From positions 29,800-93,799 of the forward strand of contig DBML01000005.1 of assembly GCA_002298915.1 (NCBI GenBank): a DNA stretch of 64,000 nt. Reading direction: 5' to 3'. The DNA is from Clostridium sp. UBA699 (GTDB lineage: Bacteria > Bacillota > Clostridia > Clostridiales > Clostridiaceae). Each line of letters starts with the position of its first letter. Position 1 is the stretch's first letter. This document shows positions 51,562 through 60,222 of this stretch, piece by piece. The notes under the pieces are model-generated. The model was not told the DNA's origin. It searched no databases and saw only the letters and a list, made by a program, of their open reading frames with translations. A program made the translations under genes and the position numbers.

Positions 51562-52881
51562 CTATTTTCTTATCTCTTTTTTAATGCCCTTCTTCAGGGT
51601 GTTCTCGTAGTCTATGAAATCGTAGACGTCTTCCTTGAACAGCTCGCTGAACTTCAAAAGCTCCTCTAATGTAAGCTCCTCGATCGCCTTGTCATGCTCT
51701 TCGCAGTAAAGAACGATCTCGCCTATAACCTTGTGAGCATTTCTGAAGGCCATGCCGTTGTTGACAAGGTAGTCCGCAGCCTCGGTGGCGTTCAGGAAGC
51801 CCTTCTTTACCGAGTTGAAGGTGTTCTCCTTCTTGACCTTTAGTGTCTTCAGCATGCCGCTCATCACCTTGAGGCAGCTGAGGACGGTGTCGAGAGCGTT
51901 GAAGAACTGCTCCTTGTCCTCCTGCATGTCCTTGTTGTATGCCAGTGGAAGGCCCTTCATGGTTGTCAGGAGAGCCATGAGCGATCCGTATACCCTTCCA
52001 GTCTTTCCCCTTATAAGCTCAGCAGCGTCAGGGTTCTTTTTCTGAGGCATTATGCTGCTTCCGGTGGAGAACTCGTCGTCAATAAGCACGAAGTCGAACT
52101 CCTTGCTGCTCCAGATTATGAGCTCCTCGCTCAGCCTGCTAAGGTGCATCATGACCAGCGAGAAATCGGACAGCAGCTCTATGAGGTAATCCCTGTCGCT
52201 CACTCCGTCCATGAAGTTGTCCACAGGCTTCCTGAAGCCCAGTGTCCTTGCTGTCATCTCCCTGTCTATGCTGTACGTCGTGCCGGCCAGAGCCGCGCAG
52301 CCCAGAGGGCTCTCGTCCATTATGTCTATCGCGCTCAGGAGCCTCTTCTTGTCCCTCTGGAACATGCTGTGGTATGCCATGATGTGGTACCTGAACGTTA
52401 CGACCTGCGCCCTCTGAAGGTGGGTGTAGCCAGGCATTATATAGTCGTTCTTGTCTGCGAGTTCCTTGATGACCTCCAGGAGCTCGTCGATGCATTCGAC
52501 TACCTCCTTGGCCTTTCTCTTTGAGTAGAGCCTCATGTCGACGGCAACCTGGTCGTTTCTGCTCCTTGCAGTGTGGAGCTTCTTGCCCGTCTCGCCGATC
52601 CTCTCTATGAGGTTCATCTCCACGAAGCTGTGTATGTCCTCGTAGTCGCCCTCGATTAGGAGCTTTTCTGCCTGTATGTCCTCGAGGATTGACTTGAGTC
52701 CACCCGTAATCTTGTCACGCTCCTCCTCGGTCAGGATGCCGACCTTGGTGAGCATGCTCACGTGGGCAAGGCTCCCTTCAATATCTTCGAGGTAAAGGGT
52801 CCTGTCGAAGCTCAGTGAGCTGTTGAAATCCTCCATGAGCTTGCTTTCAGCTTTTTTAAATCTTCCGCCCCACAGTTTCAT
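51562..52881 (-). CDS. argH: Argininosuccinate lyase
   Basis: This 439-residue fumarase-superfamily enzyme splits argininosuccinate into arginine and fumarate. The signature GSSIMPQKKNPD near residue 268 holds the catalytic Ser. ARSRNDQVA near 105 and GYTHLQRAQ near 150 are also conserved. It starts 2 bp after argG and ends the operon led by an amino-acid importer. Confidence 0.97.
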   Translation of the reverse strand: MKLWGGRFKKAESKLMEDFNSSLSFDRTLYLEDIEGSLAHVSMLTKVGILTEEERDKITGGLKSILEDIQAEKLLIEGDYEDIHSFVEMNLIERIGETGKKLHTARSRNDQVAVDMRLYSKRKAKEVVECIDELLEVIKELADKNDYIMPGYTHLQRAQVVTFRYHIMAYHSMFQRDKKRLLSAIDIMDESPLGCAALAGTTYSIDREMTARTLGFRKPVDNFMDGVSDRDYLIELLSDFSLVMMHLSRLSEELIIWSSKEFDFVLIDDEFSTGSSIMPQKKNPDAAELIRGKTGRVYGSLMALLTTMKGLPLAYNKDMQEDKEQFFNALDTVLSCLKVMSGMLKTLKVKKENTFNSVKKGFLNATEAADYLVNNGMAFRNAHKVIGEIVLYCEEHDKAIEELTLEELLKFSELFKEDVYDFIDYENTLKKGIKKEIRK

Positions 52882-52883
52882 GA

Positions 52884-54083
52884 TTACTTTTCCTTGTTTC
52901 TGATCATGGCAGCTATCCTTGAAGGAAGGCCGAAGAGGTTTATGAAGCCCTCAGCATCCTTGTGGCTGTATACGCTCTTTCCGAAGGAGGAGATGCTCTC
53001 GTCGTAAAGCGCGAACGGTGTGTCAACGCCTGCAACCATTACGTTGCCTTTGTAAAGTTTGAGCTTCACTGCTCCTGTAACGTTCTTCTGAGTAACGTCC
53101 ACGAACGCGTCAAGTGCTTCCTTCAGCGGAGTGAACCAGAGTCCGTCGTAAACGAGCTCTCCGTACTTTATAGCAACCTGCTGCTTGTAGTGGAAAGTAT
53201 TCTTGTCTATAGTGAGCCTTTCGAGCTCTTTGTGCGCAGCGTACATGAGAGTTCCGCCCGGAGTCTCGTAAACGCCTCTTGACTTCATGCCCACGAGCCT
53301 GTTTTCAACGATGTCGATTATTCCAACGCCGTTCTCTCCGCCGATCTTGTTGAGGAGCTCAACCATTGCTACAGGGTTCATCTCCTCGCCGTTAACCTTC
53401 TTCAGGATACCCTGCTCGAAGTAGAAGTCAACGAAAGTAGGCTCATCCTTTGCCTGCTCAGGTGGTGTTGTCATGAGGTACATGTCCTGCTTGTGCGCGT
53501 TCTTAGGGTCCTCGAGCTCTCCGCCTTCGTGGCTGAGGTGCCAGAGGTTTCTGTCCCTCGAGTATATCTTTTCCTTGGTAACCGGAACCTCGACGCCCTT
53601 AGCAAGCGCGTAGTCGATTGCGTCTTCTCTTGATTCGATGTCCCAGATTCTCCAAGGAGCTATTATCTTTATTGTAGGGTCGAAGCTTGCCACTCCGATT
53701 TCGAAACGGACCTGGTCGTTTCCTTTTCCTGTGCAGCCGTGAGCGATGTATTTTGCTCCTTCTTTGTGAGCTATCTCAACAAGCCTCTTTGCCATGAGCG
53801 GTCTCGCAAGAGCGGTTCCTATCATGTACTTCTCTTCGTATAGAGCGCTCGCCTTTACAGCCTTGAAGAGGTAGTCTGTTACAAACTCTTCCTTGCAGTC
53901 TTCAACGTATATCTTTGACGCGCCGGTCCTGAGAGCTTTTTCCCTTACGGCTTCCATGTCGTCTCCCTGTCCTACATCTATGCAGCACGCTATAACTTCA
54001 AGGTCATAGTTTTCCTTCAGCCACGGAATTATTATGGATGTGTCCAATCCGCCTGAATACGCCAAAACAACTTTTTCTTTCAT
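52884..54083 (-). CDS. argG: Argininosuccinate synthase
   Basis: This 399-residue enzyme condenses citrulline and aspartate using ATP. The N-type ATP motif AYSGGLDTS is at residues 8-16, and HGCTGKGNDQVRFE near 114 and SRGVYETPGG near 270 fit the family. It lies 36 bp after the ABC ATPase gene with no terminator visible, so importer and argGH appear to form one operon. No argB, argC, argD, argF or argJ is in the window. Confidence 0.97.
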   Translation of the reverse strand: MKEKVVLAYSGGLDTSIIIPWLKENYDLEVIACCIDVGQGDDMEAVREKALRTGASKIYVEDCKEEFVTDYLFKAVKASALYEEKYMIGTALARPLMAKRLVEIAHKEGAKYIAHGCTGKGNDQVRFEIGVASFDPTIKIIAPWRIWDIESREDAIDYALAKGVEVPVTKEKIYSRDRNLWHLSHEGGELEDPKNAHKQDMYLMTTPPEQAKDEPTFVDFYFEQGILKKVNGEEMNPVAMVELLNKIGGENGVGIIDIVENRLVGMKSRGVYETPGGTLMYAAHKELERLTIDKNTFHYKQQVAIKYGELVYDGLWFTPLKEALDAFVDVTQKNVTGAVKLKLYKGNVMVAGVDTPFALYDESISSFGKSVYSHKDAEGFINLFGLPSRIAAMIRNKEK

Positions 54084-54119
54084 AATCTTTTCCTCCCAAA
54101 TATATATATAGTTTATTGC

Positions 54120-54875
54120 TTACATAAGAACTTTTTCGAGGAACGCCTTCGTTCTCTCTTCCCTCGGTGCGGTGAAGATTGCCTCCGGCTTGTCTTCCTC
54201 GACAATCTTGCCGCCGTCCATGAAAATAACCCTGTCTGCAACTTCCTTTGCAAATCCCATCTCGTGTGTAACAACCACCATCGTCATACCCTCGTTTGCA
54301 AGGTCCTTCATAACGTTCAGAACTTCGCCTACGAGCTCAGGATCCAACGCGGAAGTAGGTTCGTCGAAGAGCATTATGTCTGGGTTCATGCAGAGCGCTC
54401 TCGCTATGGCAACCCTCTGCTTCTGTCCTCCTGAGAGCTTTGAAGGAAAGTAGTCCATCTTGTCTCCCAGCCCGACCTTGTTCAGCAGCTTCTTAGCCCT
54501 CTCCAAAACGACGCCTTTGTCTTCCTTTTTCACTATGATAGGCGCTTCCATGACGTTCTCCAGAGCTGTCATGTGAGGGAACAGGTTGAACTGCTGGAAA
54601 ACCATCCCCATCTTCGTGGTCAGGTTCCTCATCTGCTTCTTGTCCTTGGGGTTCATCAACTCGCCTTCGATGGCTATCGTTCCTCCGTCTATCTCCTCAA
54701 GGTGGTTGAGGCACCTCAGGAAAGTGCTCTTTCCTGAACCTGAAGGCCCTATGATGCAAAGAACCTCGCCTTTTTTGACCTTGACGGTCATGTCCCTGAA
54801 CACTTCCAGGTCACCAAATCTCTTGGTCACGTTGGAAGCTTCAATCATGTATTCAAAGTTTTCAAGCTTCTCCAA
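54120..54875 (-). CDS. Amino-acid ABC transporter ATP-binding protein
   Basis: This 251-residue GlnQ/ArtP-type ATPase has Walker A GPSGSGKST near residue 42, signature LSGGQKQRVAIARAL near 150, Walker B IMLFDEPTSALDPE near 170, and H-loop THEMGFAKEVADR. The TTG start at 54875 is chosen because AAGGAGG lies 7 bp upstream. A downstream ATG at 54848 lacks such a site. It completes the importer with the permease 15 bp upstream and may also serve the orphan importer at 21974-23439. Confidence 0.94.
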   Translation of the reverse strand: MEKLENFEYMIEASNVTKRFGDLEVFRDMTVKVKKGEVLCIIGPSGSGKSTFLRCLNHLEEIDGGTIAIEGELMNPKDKKQMRNLTTKMGMVFQQFNLFPHMTALENVMEAPIIVKKEDKGVVLERAKKLLNKVGLGDKMDYFPSKLSGGQKQRVAIARALCMNPDIMLFDEPTSALDPELVGEVLNVMKDLANEGMTMVVVTHEMGFAKEVADRVIFMDGGKIVEEDKPEAIFTAPREERTKAFLEKVLM

Positions 54876-54890
54876 AATTATTCCTCCTTA

Positions 54891-55547
54891 TTAGTAGACA
54901 CTCAGCTTTTTCTCGTACCATGAGAATATGGTAGTGAAAACCGTTGTCATTACAAGATACAGTACAGCCGCAGTAGCGAATATTTCTATCGGCTTGAAGG
55001 TCGATGCGTACATCTGCTGCGCTGATCTCATCAGTTCGACCATGGCTATGGTCGAAACGAGTGATGTATCCTTAAGGATTGTTATAAATTCGTTTCCAAC
55101 AGGCGGTATAATCACCTTGAAGGTCTGAGGAAGTATTATCCTCCTCATGGTTTCGTAATAGCTGAAGCCCAGCGCCTTAGCCGCTTCGAACTGCCCCTTG
55201 TCTATCGACAGGATTCCGCCCCTTATGATTTCGGCCATGTATGCGCCTGAATTAAGGCTGAGCCCTATGACTGCAGCCTGGAAAGGGCTGAGCCTTATCC
55301 CTGCCGACGGGAGTCCGTAGTAGAAGAAGAACAGCTGCAAAAGCATAGGCGTTCCTCTTATTATCCATGTGTAGAAGTTTGATATCTGGCTCAACACAAC
55401 ATTGCTCGAAAGCCTCATAAGCGCAAATATTATGCCCAGGAGGGTTCCAAGTACAAGCGTGATCACTGTCAGTTCGACCGTCATCACACAGCCCTTAAGC
55501 AATATCGGAAGTGTCCTTAAGATAATGTCTATGTCCAATGTATTCAC
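54891..55547 (-). CDS. Amino-acid ABC transporter permease
   Basis: This 218-residue HisM-type permease has about five membrane segments. IRGTPMLLQLFFFYYGLP is near residue 63, and the ATPase-contacting EAA loop EAAKALGFSYYETM is near 120. It is separated from the binding protein gene by 69 bp that include a stable hairpin, and is close to the ATPase gene. GGAGTG precedes the ATG by 7 bp. Confidence 0.94.
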   Translation of the reverse strand: MNTLDIDIILRTLPILLKGCVMTVELTVITLVLGTLLGIIFALMRLSSNVVLSQISNFYTWIIRGTPMLLQLFFFYYGLPSAGIRLSPFQAAVIGLSLNSGAYMAEIIRGGILSIDKGQFEAAKALGFSYYETMRRIILPQTFKVIIPPVGNEFITILKDTSLVSTIAMVELMRSAQQMYASTFKPIEIFATAAVLYLVMTTVFTTIFSWYEKKLSVY

Positions 55548-55570
55548 TCCAATTCGTTATATTAACAGAC

Positions 55571-55607
55571 AGGAAATTAGGATTCCTGGCATGAGAATCC
55601 TAATCCT
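55571..55607 (-). other. Intercistronic hairpin between binding protein and permease
   Basis: A stem of about 10-13 bp, with TTAGGATTC pairing GAATCCTAA, has no T-run on the minus strand. It likely protects or processes the mRNA, or causes partial termination, so that binding protein is made in excess. Confidence 0.6.
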
Positions 55608-55616
55608 GAAATTTCA

Positions 55617-56420
55617 TTATTTAGCGTATGCGTCGTATCCGAACCATTTAATCGAAAGCTGTGACATTGTGCCGTCAGCAACCAGTCCGTCGTATATTTT
55701 CTGTACTTCTGTTTTAAGCTCTGTCTCATCCTTTTCAAGAGCTATACCCATCGGCTCCTCTGTAAGCATGCCTTCGAGTATCTTGTACTGATCTGCCTGT
55801 GCGCTCTTCGCTATGTAGTAACCTGCAACCGGCTTGTCAGTTACAACTGCATCTATTCTTCCTCCGATAAGAAGGTCCTGAAGCTCTTCTGTAACCTTGT
55901 CGTAAGTTTTAACCTCTGCTGTGCCTTCTATCTTCTTTGCGGCTTCTTCACCTGTTGATCCGAGCTGAGCTCCTACAACCTTGCCTTTGAGGTCTTCTTT
56001 AGATGTTATTCCAGAATCAGCTTTGACTATTATTGCCTGTCCGCTCTGGAGGTAAGGTCCTACGAAGGATACTTCCTTTTCCCTTTCGGAAGTCCAGCTG
56101 AGTCCTGATATGATCATGTCGAACTTGTCCGAGTTGAGGGCAAGGATTATTCCGCTGAACTCTGTAGGCACGAACTCAGCCTTGACGCCAAGCTTTGCTG
56201 CTATAGCATTTGCAAGGTCTATGTCGAAGCCGATCAGGTTGTTCTTGTCATCCCTGTACTCGAATGGCGGAAAGTCGTCTGCCAGCCCTACAGTAAGCTT
56301 GCCAGCCTTTTTGATCTCGTCCACTGTTGTTGTCTTTGGTCCTGATGAGCATCCTGCAAACAATGCCGCTGCCATAACTGCCGTCATCAATACCGCTGCG
56401 ATTTTTTTCATCTTTTTCAT
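55617..56420 (-). CDS. Amino-acid ABC transporter substrate-binding lipoprotein
   Basis: This 267-residue family 3 binding protein has lipobox FAGC (Cys about residue 23). GKLTVGLADDFPPFEYRD, NLIGFDIDLANAIAAKLG, ISGLSWTSERE and VTDKPVAGYY outline the two-lobed fold. It heads an operon with permease, ATPase, argG and argH. Citrulline or arginine is the most economical ligand guess, because ArgG and ArgH turn citrulline into arginine. It shares family but not close identity with the binding protein at 21974-22783. Confidence 0.93.
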   Translation of the reverse strand: MKKMKKIAAVLMTAVMAAALFAGCSSGPKTTTVDEIKKAGKLTVGLADDFPPFEYRDDKNNLIGFDIDLANAIAAKLGVKAEFVPTEFSGIILALNSDKFDMIISGLSWTSEREKEVSFVGPYLQSGQAIIVKADSGITSKEDLKGKVVGAQLGSTGEEAAKKIEGTAEVKTYDKVTEELQDLLIGGRIDAVVTDKPVAGYYIAKSAQADQYKILEGMLTEEPMGIALEKDETELKTEVQKIYDGLVADGTMSQLSIKWFGYDAYAK

Positions 56421-56481
56421 TTTCTTCTCCCCTTTTCTTGATAATACATAAAAGTTGCATCACTAACTTTTCAATATCATA

Positions 56482-56510
56482 ATTATACAATGTGCATAAT
56501 ATTTATGCAA
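56482..56510 (-). promoter_or_regulatory. Importer-argGH promoter with GCAT dyad operator
   Basis: Minus strand: TTGCAT (56505-56510), 17 bp spacer, TATAAT (56482-56487). A perfect dyad TGCATAA-ATA-TTATGCA (56493-56509) overlaps the -35 box and spacer. The 29 bp unit matches the GNAT promoter at 27465-27493 in 24 positions. Confidence 0.75.
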
Positions 56511-56530
56511 TACCTTTTTGATGTTTTTTA

Positions 56531-56570
56531 TTAAAAAAAGCAGGGCAGCCGCTGGCTTTGCGACTGCCCA
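56531..56570 (-). terminator. Aconitase terminator
   Basis: Stem GGGCAGTCGC with GCGGCTGCCC (one G-U), followed on the minus strand by TGCTTTTTTT. Confidence 0.9.
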
Positions 56571-56585
56571 AGAATGCTGAAAAAA

Positions 56586-58508
56586 TTATTCGCCAGCTTT
56601 TACCATATTCAGAAGACCGCCCGCTATGACCATCTTTTTCTGTCTTTCAGGCAGCTTGAATTCCATGACATATTCATGTCCGTTTGTCTTGTTCTTAACT
56701 ATTATCTCGTCGTTCTTTACCTGAGTCAATGCATCCTCAATCACCAGCTCGTCCATCTCTGAGATGTCGTCATAGTCAGCTTCCGACTTGAATATCAGAG
56801 GCATGATGCCGTTGTTTATGAGGTTTGCCATGTGTATCCTTGCAAAGGATTTTGCCAGGACAGCCTTTATCCCAAGGAACAGCGGCGCAAGAGCTGCATG
56901 CTCTCTGCTCGATCCCTGTCCGTAGTTGCTTCCTGCCACAACGAACCCTCCGTTGTTCTCCTTGGCCTTCTTAGGGAAGTCCTTGTCTGAAGGAGTTAGG
57001 CAGTATTCAGAGAGGTAAGGGATGTTCGACCTGTACGGAAGAAGCTTGGCGTTCGAAGGCATGATGTGGTCCGTAGTTATGTTGTCTCCGAGCTTTGTAA
57101 GCACCTTTCCTGTTACCTTCTCCGCAAGCGGGATCGCGCAAGGGAACGGCTTTATGTTAGGCCCCCTGACTATCTCCACTTTGCTGCTGTCCTCTGCAGG
57201 AGGGACTATAAGGTTGTCGTTTATGACGAACTCCTTAGGCATATCTATCTTGACGTCTTCGCCGAGAGTTCTAGGGTCTGTGATGTAGCCTGTTATAGCG
57301 GATGCGGCAGCAGTCTCTGGGCTTACGATGTATACCTGCGCTGACACGGTTCCCGATCTTCCTTCGAAGTTTCTGTTGAAGGTTCTGAGCGACACAGCGT
57401 TAGTAATAGGCGACTGCCCCATTCCTATGCAAGGGCCGCATGCGCATTCGAGCACCCTCGCGCCCGCCGATATGATTGAAGAAAGCGCTCCGTTCTTTGC
57501 AATCATGTTGAGAACCTGCCTTGAGCCAGGTGCGATTACAAGCGAAACCGTGTCGTCAACTTTCTTTCCGTTCAGGATCGCAGCTGTCTTCATCATGTCG
57601 ACATAGGAGGAGTTTGTGCAGCTTCCTATTCCGACCTGGTCAACCTTTATTCCTTTGAGCTCACTAACCTTCACGACCTTGTCAGGGCTGTGCGGGCATG
57701 CTGCAAGAGGCTCGAGCTCGGTCAGGTTTATCTCGACAACCTCGTCATACTCTGCATCCGCGTCTGCCTTGAGCTCAATGAAGTCCTTCTCCCTGTCCTG
57801 GGCCTTGAGGAATTCAAGTGTTACCTCGTCGCTAGGGAATATTGATGTTGTAGCTCCGAGCTCTGCGCCCATGTTTGTGATTGTAGCTCTCTGCGGAACT
57901 GTTAGAGTCTTGATTCCCGGTCCTGCATATTCGAATATCTTGTTTACGCCGCCCTTTACAGTTAGCCTTCTGAGGAGCTCGAGTATTATATCCTTGGCCG
58001 AAACCCAAGGCTGGAGCTCTCCTGTCAGGTTAACCTTCACTATCTTAGGCATGGTGATGTAGTATTCTCCGCCGCCCATAGCAACTGCAACGTCAAGTCC
58101 GCCAGCGCCCATAGCAAGCATGCCGACGCCGCCGCCTGTTGGCGTGTGGCTGTCTGATCCTAGAAGCGTGTCCCCAGGCGTACCAAACCTTTCAAGGTTG
58201 ACCTGGTGGCATATGCCGTTTCCTGGCTTTGAGAAATAGATCCCGTGCTTCTTTGCAACTGTCTGTATATAAAGCTGGTCATCCGCGTTTTCAGGTCCTG
58301 ACTGCAGCATGTTGTGGTCGATATAAGCTACCGACCTCTTTGTCTTTACCTTGTCGATGCCCATGGCTTCGAACTGAAGGTAAGCCATGGTTCCCGTTGA
58401 GTCCTGAGTGAGAGTCTGATCTATCTTTATGGCAATTTCCTCTCCTGCTACCATTTCTCCCTTAACCAGATGCTTGCTGATTATTTTTCTTGAAACATTA
58501 AGTCCCAT
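56586..58508 (-). CDS. acn: Aconitate hydratase
   Basis: This 640-residue enzyme interconverts citrate and isocitrate through a [4Fe-4S] cluster. Ligand cysteines lie in GIGSCTNSS near residue 298 and CACGPCIGMGQ near 360. SDSHTPTGGG near 118 and the swivel-domain GSNYGQGSSREHAAL near 522 are conserved. The length fits the compact aconitase type of anaerobes rather than the roughly 900-residue AcnA. It follows the (Re)-citrate synthase gene by 114 bp on the same strand. With it, it would form citrate-to-isocitrate flow towards glutamate. Confidence 0.94.
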   Translation of the reverse strand: MGLNVSRKIISKHLVKGEMVAGEEIAIKIDQTLTQDSTGTMAYLQFEAMGIDKVKTKRSVAYIDHNMLQSGPENADDQLYIQTVAKKHGIYFSKPGNGICHQVNLERFGTPGDTLLGSDSHTPTGGGVGMLAMGAGGLDVAVAMGGGEYYITMPKIVKVNLTGELQPWVSAKDIILELLRRLTVKGGVNKIFEYAGPGIKTLTVPQRATITNMGAELGATTSIFPSDEVTLEFLKAQDREKDFIELKADADAEYDEVVEINLTELEPLAACPHSPDKVVKVSELKGIKVDQVGIGSCTNSSYVDMMKTAAILNGKKVDDTVSLVIAPGSRQVLNMIAKNGALSSIISAGARVLECACGPCIGMGQSPITNAVSLRTFNRNFEGRSGTVSAQVYIVSPETAAASAITGYITDPRTLGEDVKIDMPKEFVINDNLIVPPAEDSSKVEIVRGPNIKPFPCAIPLAEKVTGKVLTKLGDNITTDHIMPSNAKLLPYRSNIPYLSEYCLTPSDKDFPKKAKENNGGFVVAGSNYGQGSSREHAALAPLFLGIKAVLAKSFARIHMANLINNGIMPLIFKSEADYDDISEMDELVIEDALTQVKNDEIIVKNKTNGHEYVMEFKLPERQKKMVIAGGLLNMVKAGE

Positions 58509-58622
58509 TTATACTCCTCCTAATCATATGAAAAATAGTTATGAGCAAAATTATTTGAGTATTGCCAGGCAATACTCAAATAGTAATAATATTATAAACT
58601 TTTGTTCATTAACTTACAACTG

Positions 58623-59996
58623 CTAACTTGCCTGCTCCTTTTCCTTCTTTTCCAGAAGCTCCGGCATGTACTGCGCAACAAGCGCTTCAAGCTCGTCGCT
58701 GTTGATTATAGTGGTCCTTTCCTTGGCGTACTGCGCATCAACCCACTCCTTGATCTTAAGTATTCCAGGAGCATGCTTGTCCACCTTGTCCTCGCCCTTG
58801 AGCCTGTAGTAGGTGTTTATCCATACGGCGATTCCCGCAAGTCCCGAGTACTCGTTGACTGCAACGACCACAGGCCTGTGGAGCAGCTTGTCAGTATCGA
58901 AGATGTTGTATATTTCCTCGTCCTTGAGGAGTCCGTCCGCGTGTATTCCTGCCCTTGTAACGTTGAACTGGCTTCCAACGAAAGGCGTTCTCGGAGGGAT
59001 GTCATAGCCCATCTCCCTCTTGAAGTACTCAGCTATCTCAGTTATGACCTCGAGCTTCATGTTCTTAATGGTCCCCTTGAACTGAGCGTACTCGATGAGC
59101 ATTGATTCCAGAGGGCAGTTTCCGGTCCTCTCTCCTATGCCCAGCAGCGAAGTGTTTACAGATGAGCATCCGTACATCCAGGCTGTTGTCGAGTTTGTCA
59201 CCACTGCGTTGAAGTCGTTGTGCCCATGCCATTCGATGTTTTCCGGGGATACCCCGCAAACCTTTCTGAGCCCGTGCATTATACCCTGCACGCTTCTTGG
59301 AAGAGAAGCGCCAGAATAAGGTACGGCAAGCCCAAGCGTGTCGCATGCCCTGATCTTTATTGGCACGTTTGCATCTCTGGATATCTCCATGAGCTTCGCG
59401 ACGAAAGGCACTACGAATCCGTAGAAATCCGCTCTGGTTATGTCTTCCAAGTGTACTCTCGGCTTTATTCCTGCATCCAGAGCATCCTCGATGATCGCCA
59501 GGTACATGTCGAGGGCTTCCTTCCTCGATTTCTTGAGCTTCTTGAATATATGGTAGTCCGAGCAGGACATGAGCATTCCTGTTTCATGTATGCCCATCTG
59601 CTTTACAAGCTTGAAATCTTCCCTGTTCGCTCTTATCCAGGATGTCACCTCAGGGAATTTGTATCCTCTTTCCATGCAAACCTGGGCGGCATGCCTGTCC
59701 TTTTCCGTGTAAAGGAAGAACTCTGTCTGCCTTATGATCCCGGAATTGTTGTCGAGTTTATGCAGGTAGTCGTATAGTTTTATAATCTGTTCTGAGGAGT
59801 ACGGAGGCATTGACTGCTGGCCGTCCCTGAAAGTTGTATCTGTAACCCATATTTCGTCCGGCATGTCCATGGGCAGCTGCACGTTGTCAAAGGTCACCCT
59901 CGGAATTTCGGAGTACGGGAATATGTCCTTGTACAAATTCGGCTCAGAAATATCCTGAAGACCATGCAAGTAATCCGGTTGTTTAACACTGCTCAT
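58623..59996 (-). CDS. (Re)-citrate synthase-like protein (HMGL/homocitrate synthase fold)
   Basis: This 457-residue TIM-barrel protein of the isopropylmalate/homocitrate synthase superfamily has TDTTFRDGQQS near residue 52 (metal Asp), the HGHND metal-site motif near 260 and GIGERTGNCPLE near 288. The protein resembles the clostridial (Re)-citrate synthase first found in Clostridium kluyveri, and it neighbours aconitase, which supports citrate rather than isopropylmalate or homocitrate as product. It lacks the long regulatory domain of LeuA. ATG 59996 is 8 bp after AGGAGG. The reaction is oxaloacetate plus acetyl-CoA to citrate. Confidence 0.85.
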   Translation of the reverse strand: MSSVKQPDYLHGLQDISEPNLYKDIFPYSEIPRVTFDNVQLPMDMPDEIWVTDTTFRDGQQSMPPYSSEQIIKLYDYLHKLDNNSGIIRQTEFFLYTEKDRHAAQVCMERGYKFPEVTSWIRANREDFKLVKQMGIHETGMLMSCSDYHIFKKLKKSRKEALDMYLAIIEDALDAGIKPRVHLEDITRADFYGFVVPFVAKLMEISRDANVPIKIRACDTLGLAVPYSGASLPRSVQGIMHGLRKVCGVSPENIEWHGHNDFNAVVTNSTTAWMYGCSSVNTSLLGIGERTGNCPLESMLIEYAQFKGTIKNMKLEVITEIAEYFKREMGYDIPPRTPFVGSQFNVTRAGIHADGLLKDEEIYNIFDTDKLLHRPVVVAVNEYSGLAGIAVWINTYYRLKGEDKVDKHAPGILKIKEWVDAQYAKERTTIINSDELEALVAQYMPELLEKKEKEQAS

Positions 59997-60210
59997 TTTT
60001 GTTCCTCCTTGTATAAACATAAACAAATATTGGCTTGTCGCGTTTAATGCATTTTTGAAGCATTATTGATTGATTTTTGAATTTTAAGGCGTCATTCTCT
60101 TTCATTGGCGAATCATTTCTCTCATATATGGTATGCAGATATAGTGCATATTTATTAAGTTTCGCTGTCTTTATTCTGAATAAACGCCGATTCATCAGCA
60201 TTTCAAGCAT
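59983..60210 (-). CDS. Possible leader ORF, 75 codons, unknown
   Basis: This open frame starts a few bases after the predicted transcription start and ends 14 bp inside the (Re)-citrate synthase gene. The protein would be basic and rich in Lys, Asn and Arg, with no known motif. No good ribosome site precedes its first ATG. It may be chance in an AT-rich leader or a translated leader. I record it at low confidence. Confidence 0.2.
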   Translation of the reverse strand: MLEMLMNRRLFRIKTAKLNKYALYLHTIYERNDSPMKENDALKFKNQSIMLQKCIKRDKPIFVYVYTRRNKNEQC

Positions 60211-60222
60211 ATTTATGCTTCT
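59997..60222 (-). promoter_or_regulatory. Long 5' leader of the (Re)-citrate synthase mRNA
   Basis: About 220 bases separate the predicted transcription start from the start codon. No known riboswitch, T-box or attenuator with a U-run was recognised. The complementary pieces GGCGT and ACGCC could pair across about 90 bases. The stretch contains the doubtful 75-codon ORF. Confidence 0.4.

Noticed and set aside
56482..56510. ArgR (ARG box) operator at the importer-argGH promoter
   Set aside because: The dyad half-sites are TGCAT/ATGCA with a wider centre than TGAAT-N4-ATTCA, so I did not call it an ARG box, although ArgR is not excluded.
58623..59996. Isopropylmalate synthase (leuA) label
   Set aside because: The protein lacks the C-terminal leucine regulatory domain and sits with aconitase rather than leu genes.
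59997..60222. T-box or known riboswitch before (Re)-citrate synthase
   Set aside because: No T-box sequence (TGGNACC core), no attenuator with U-run and no known aptamer motif were found.
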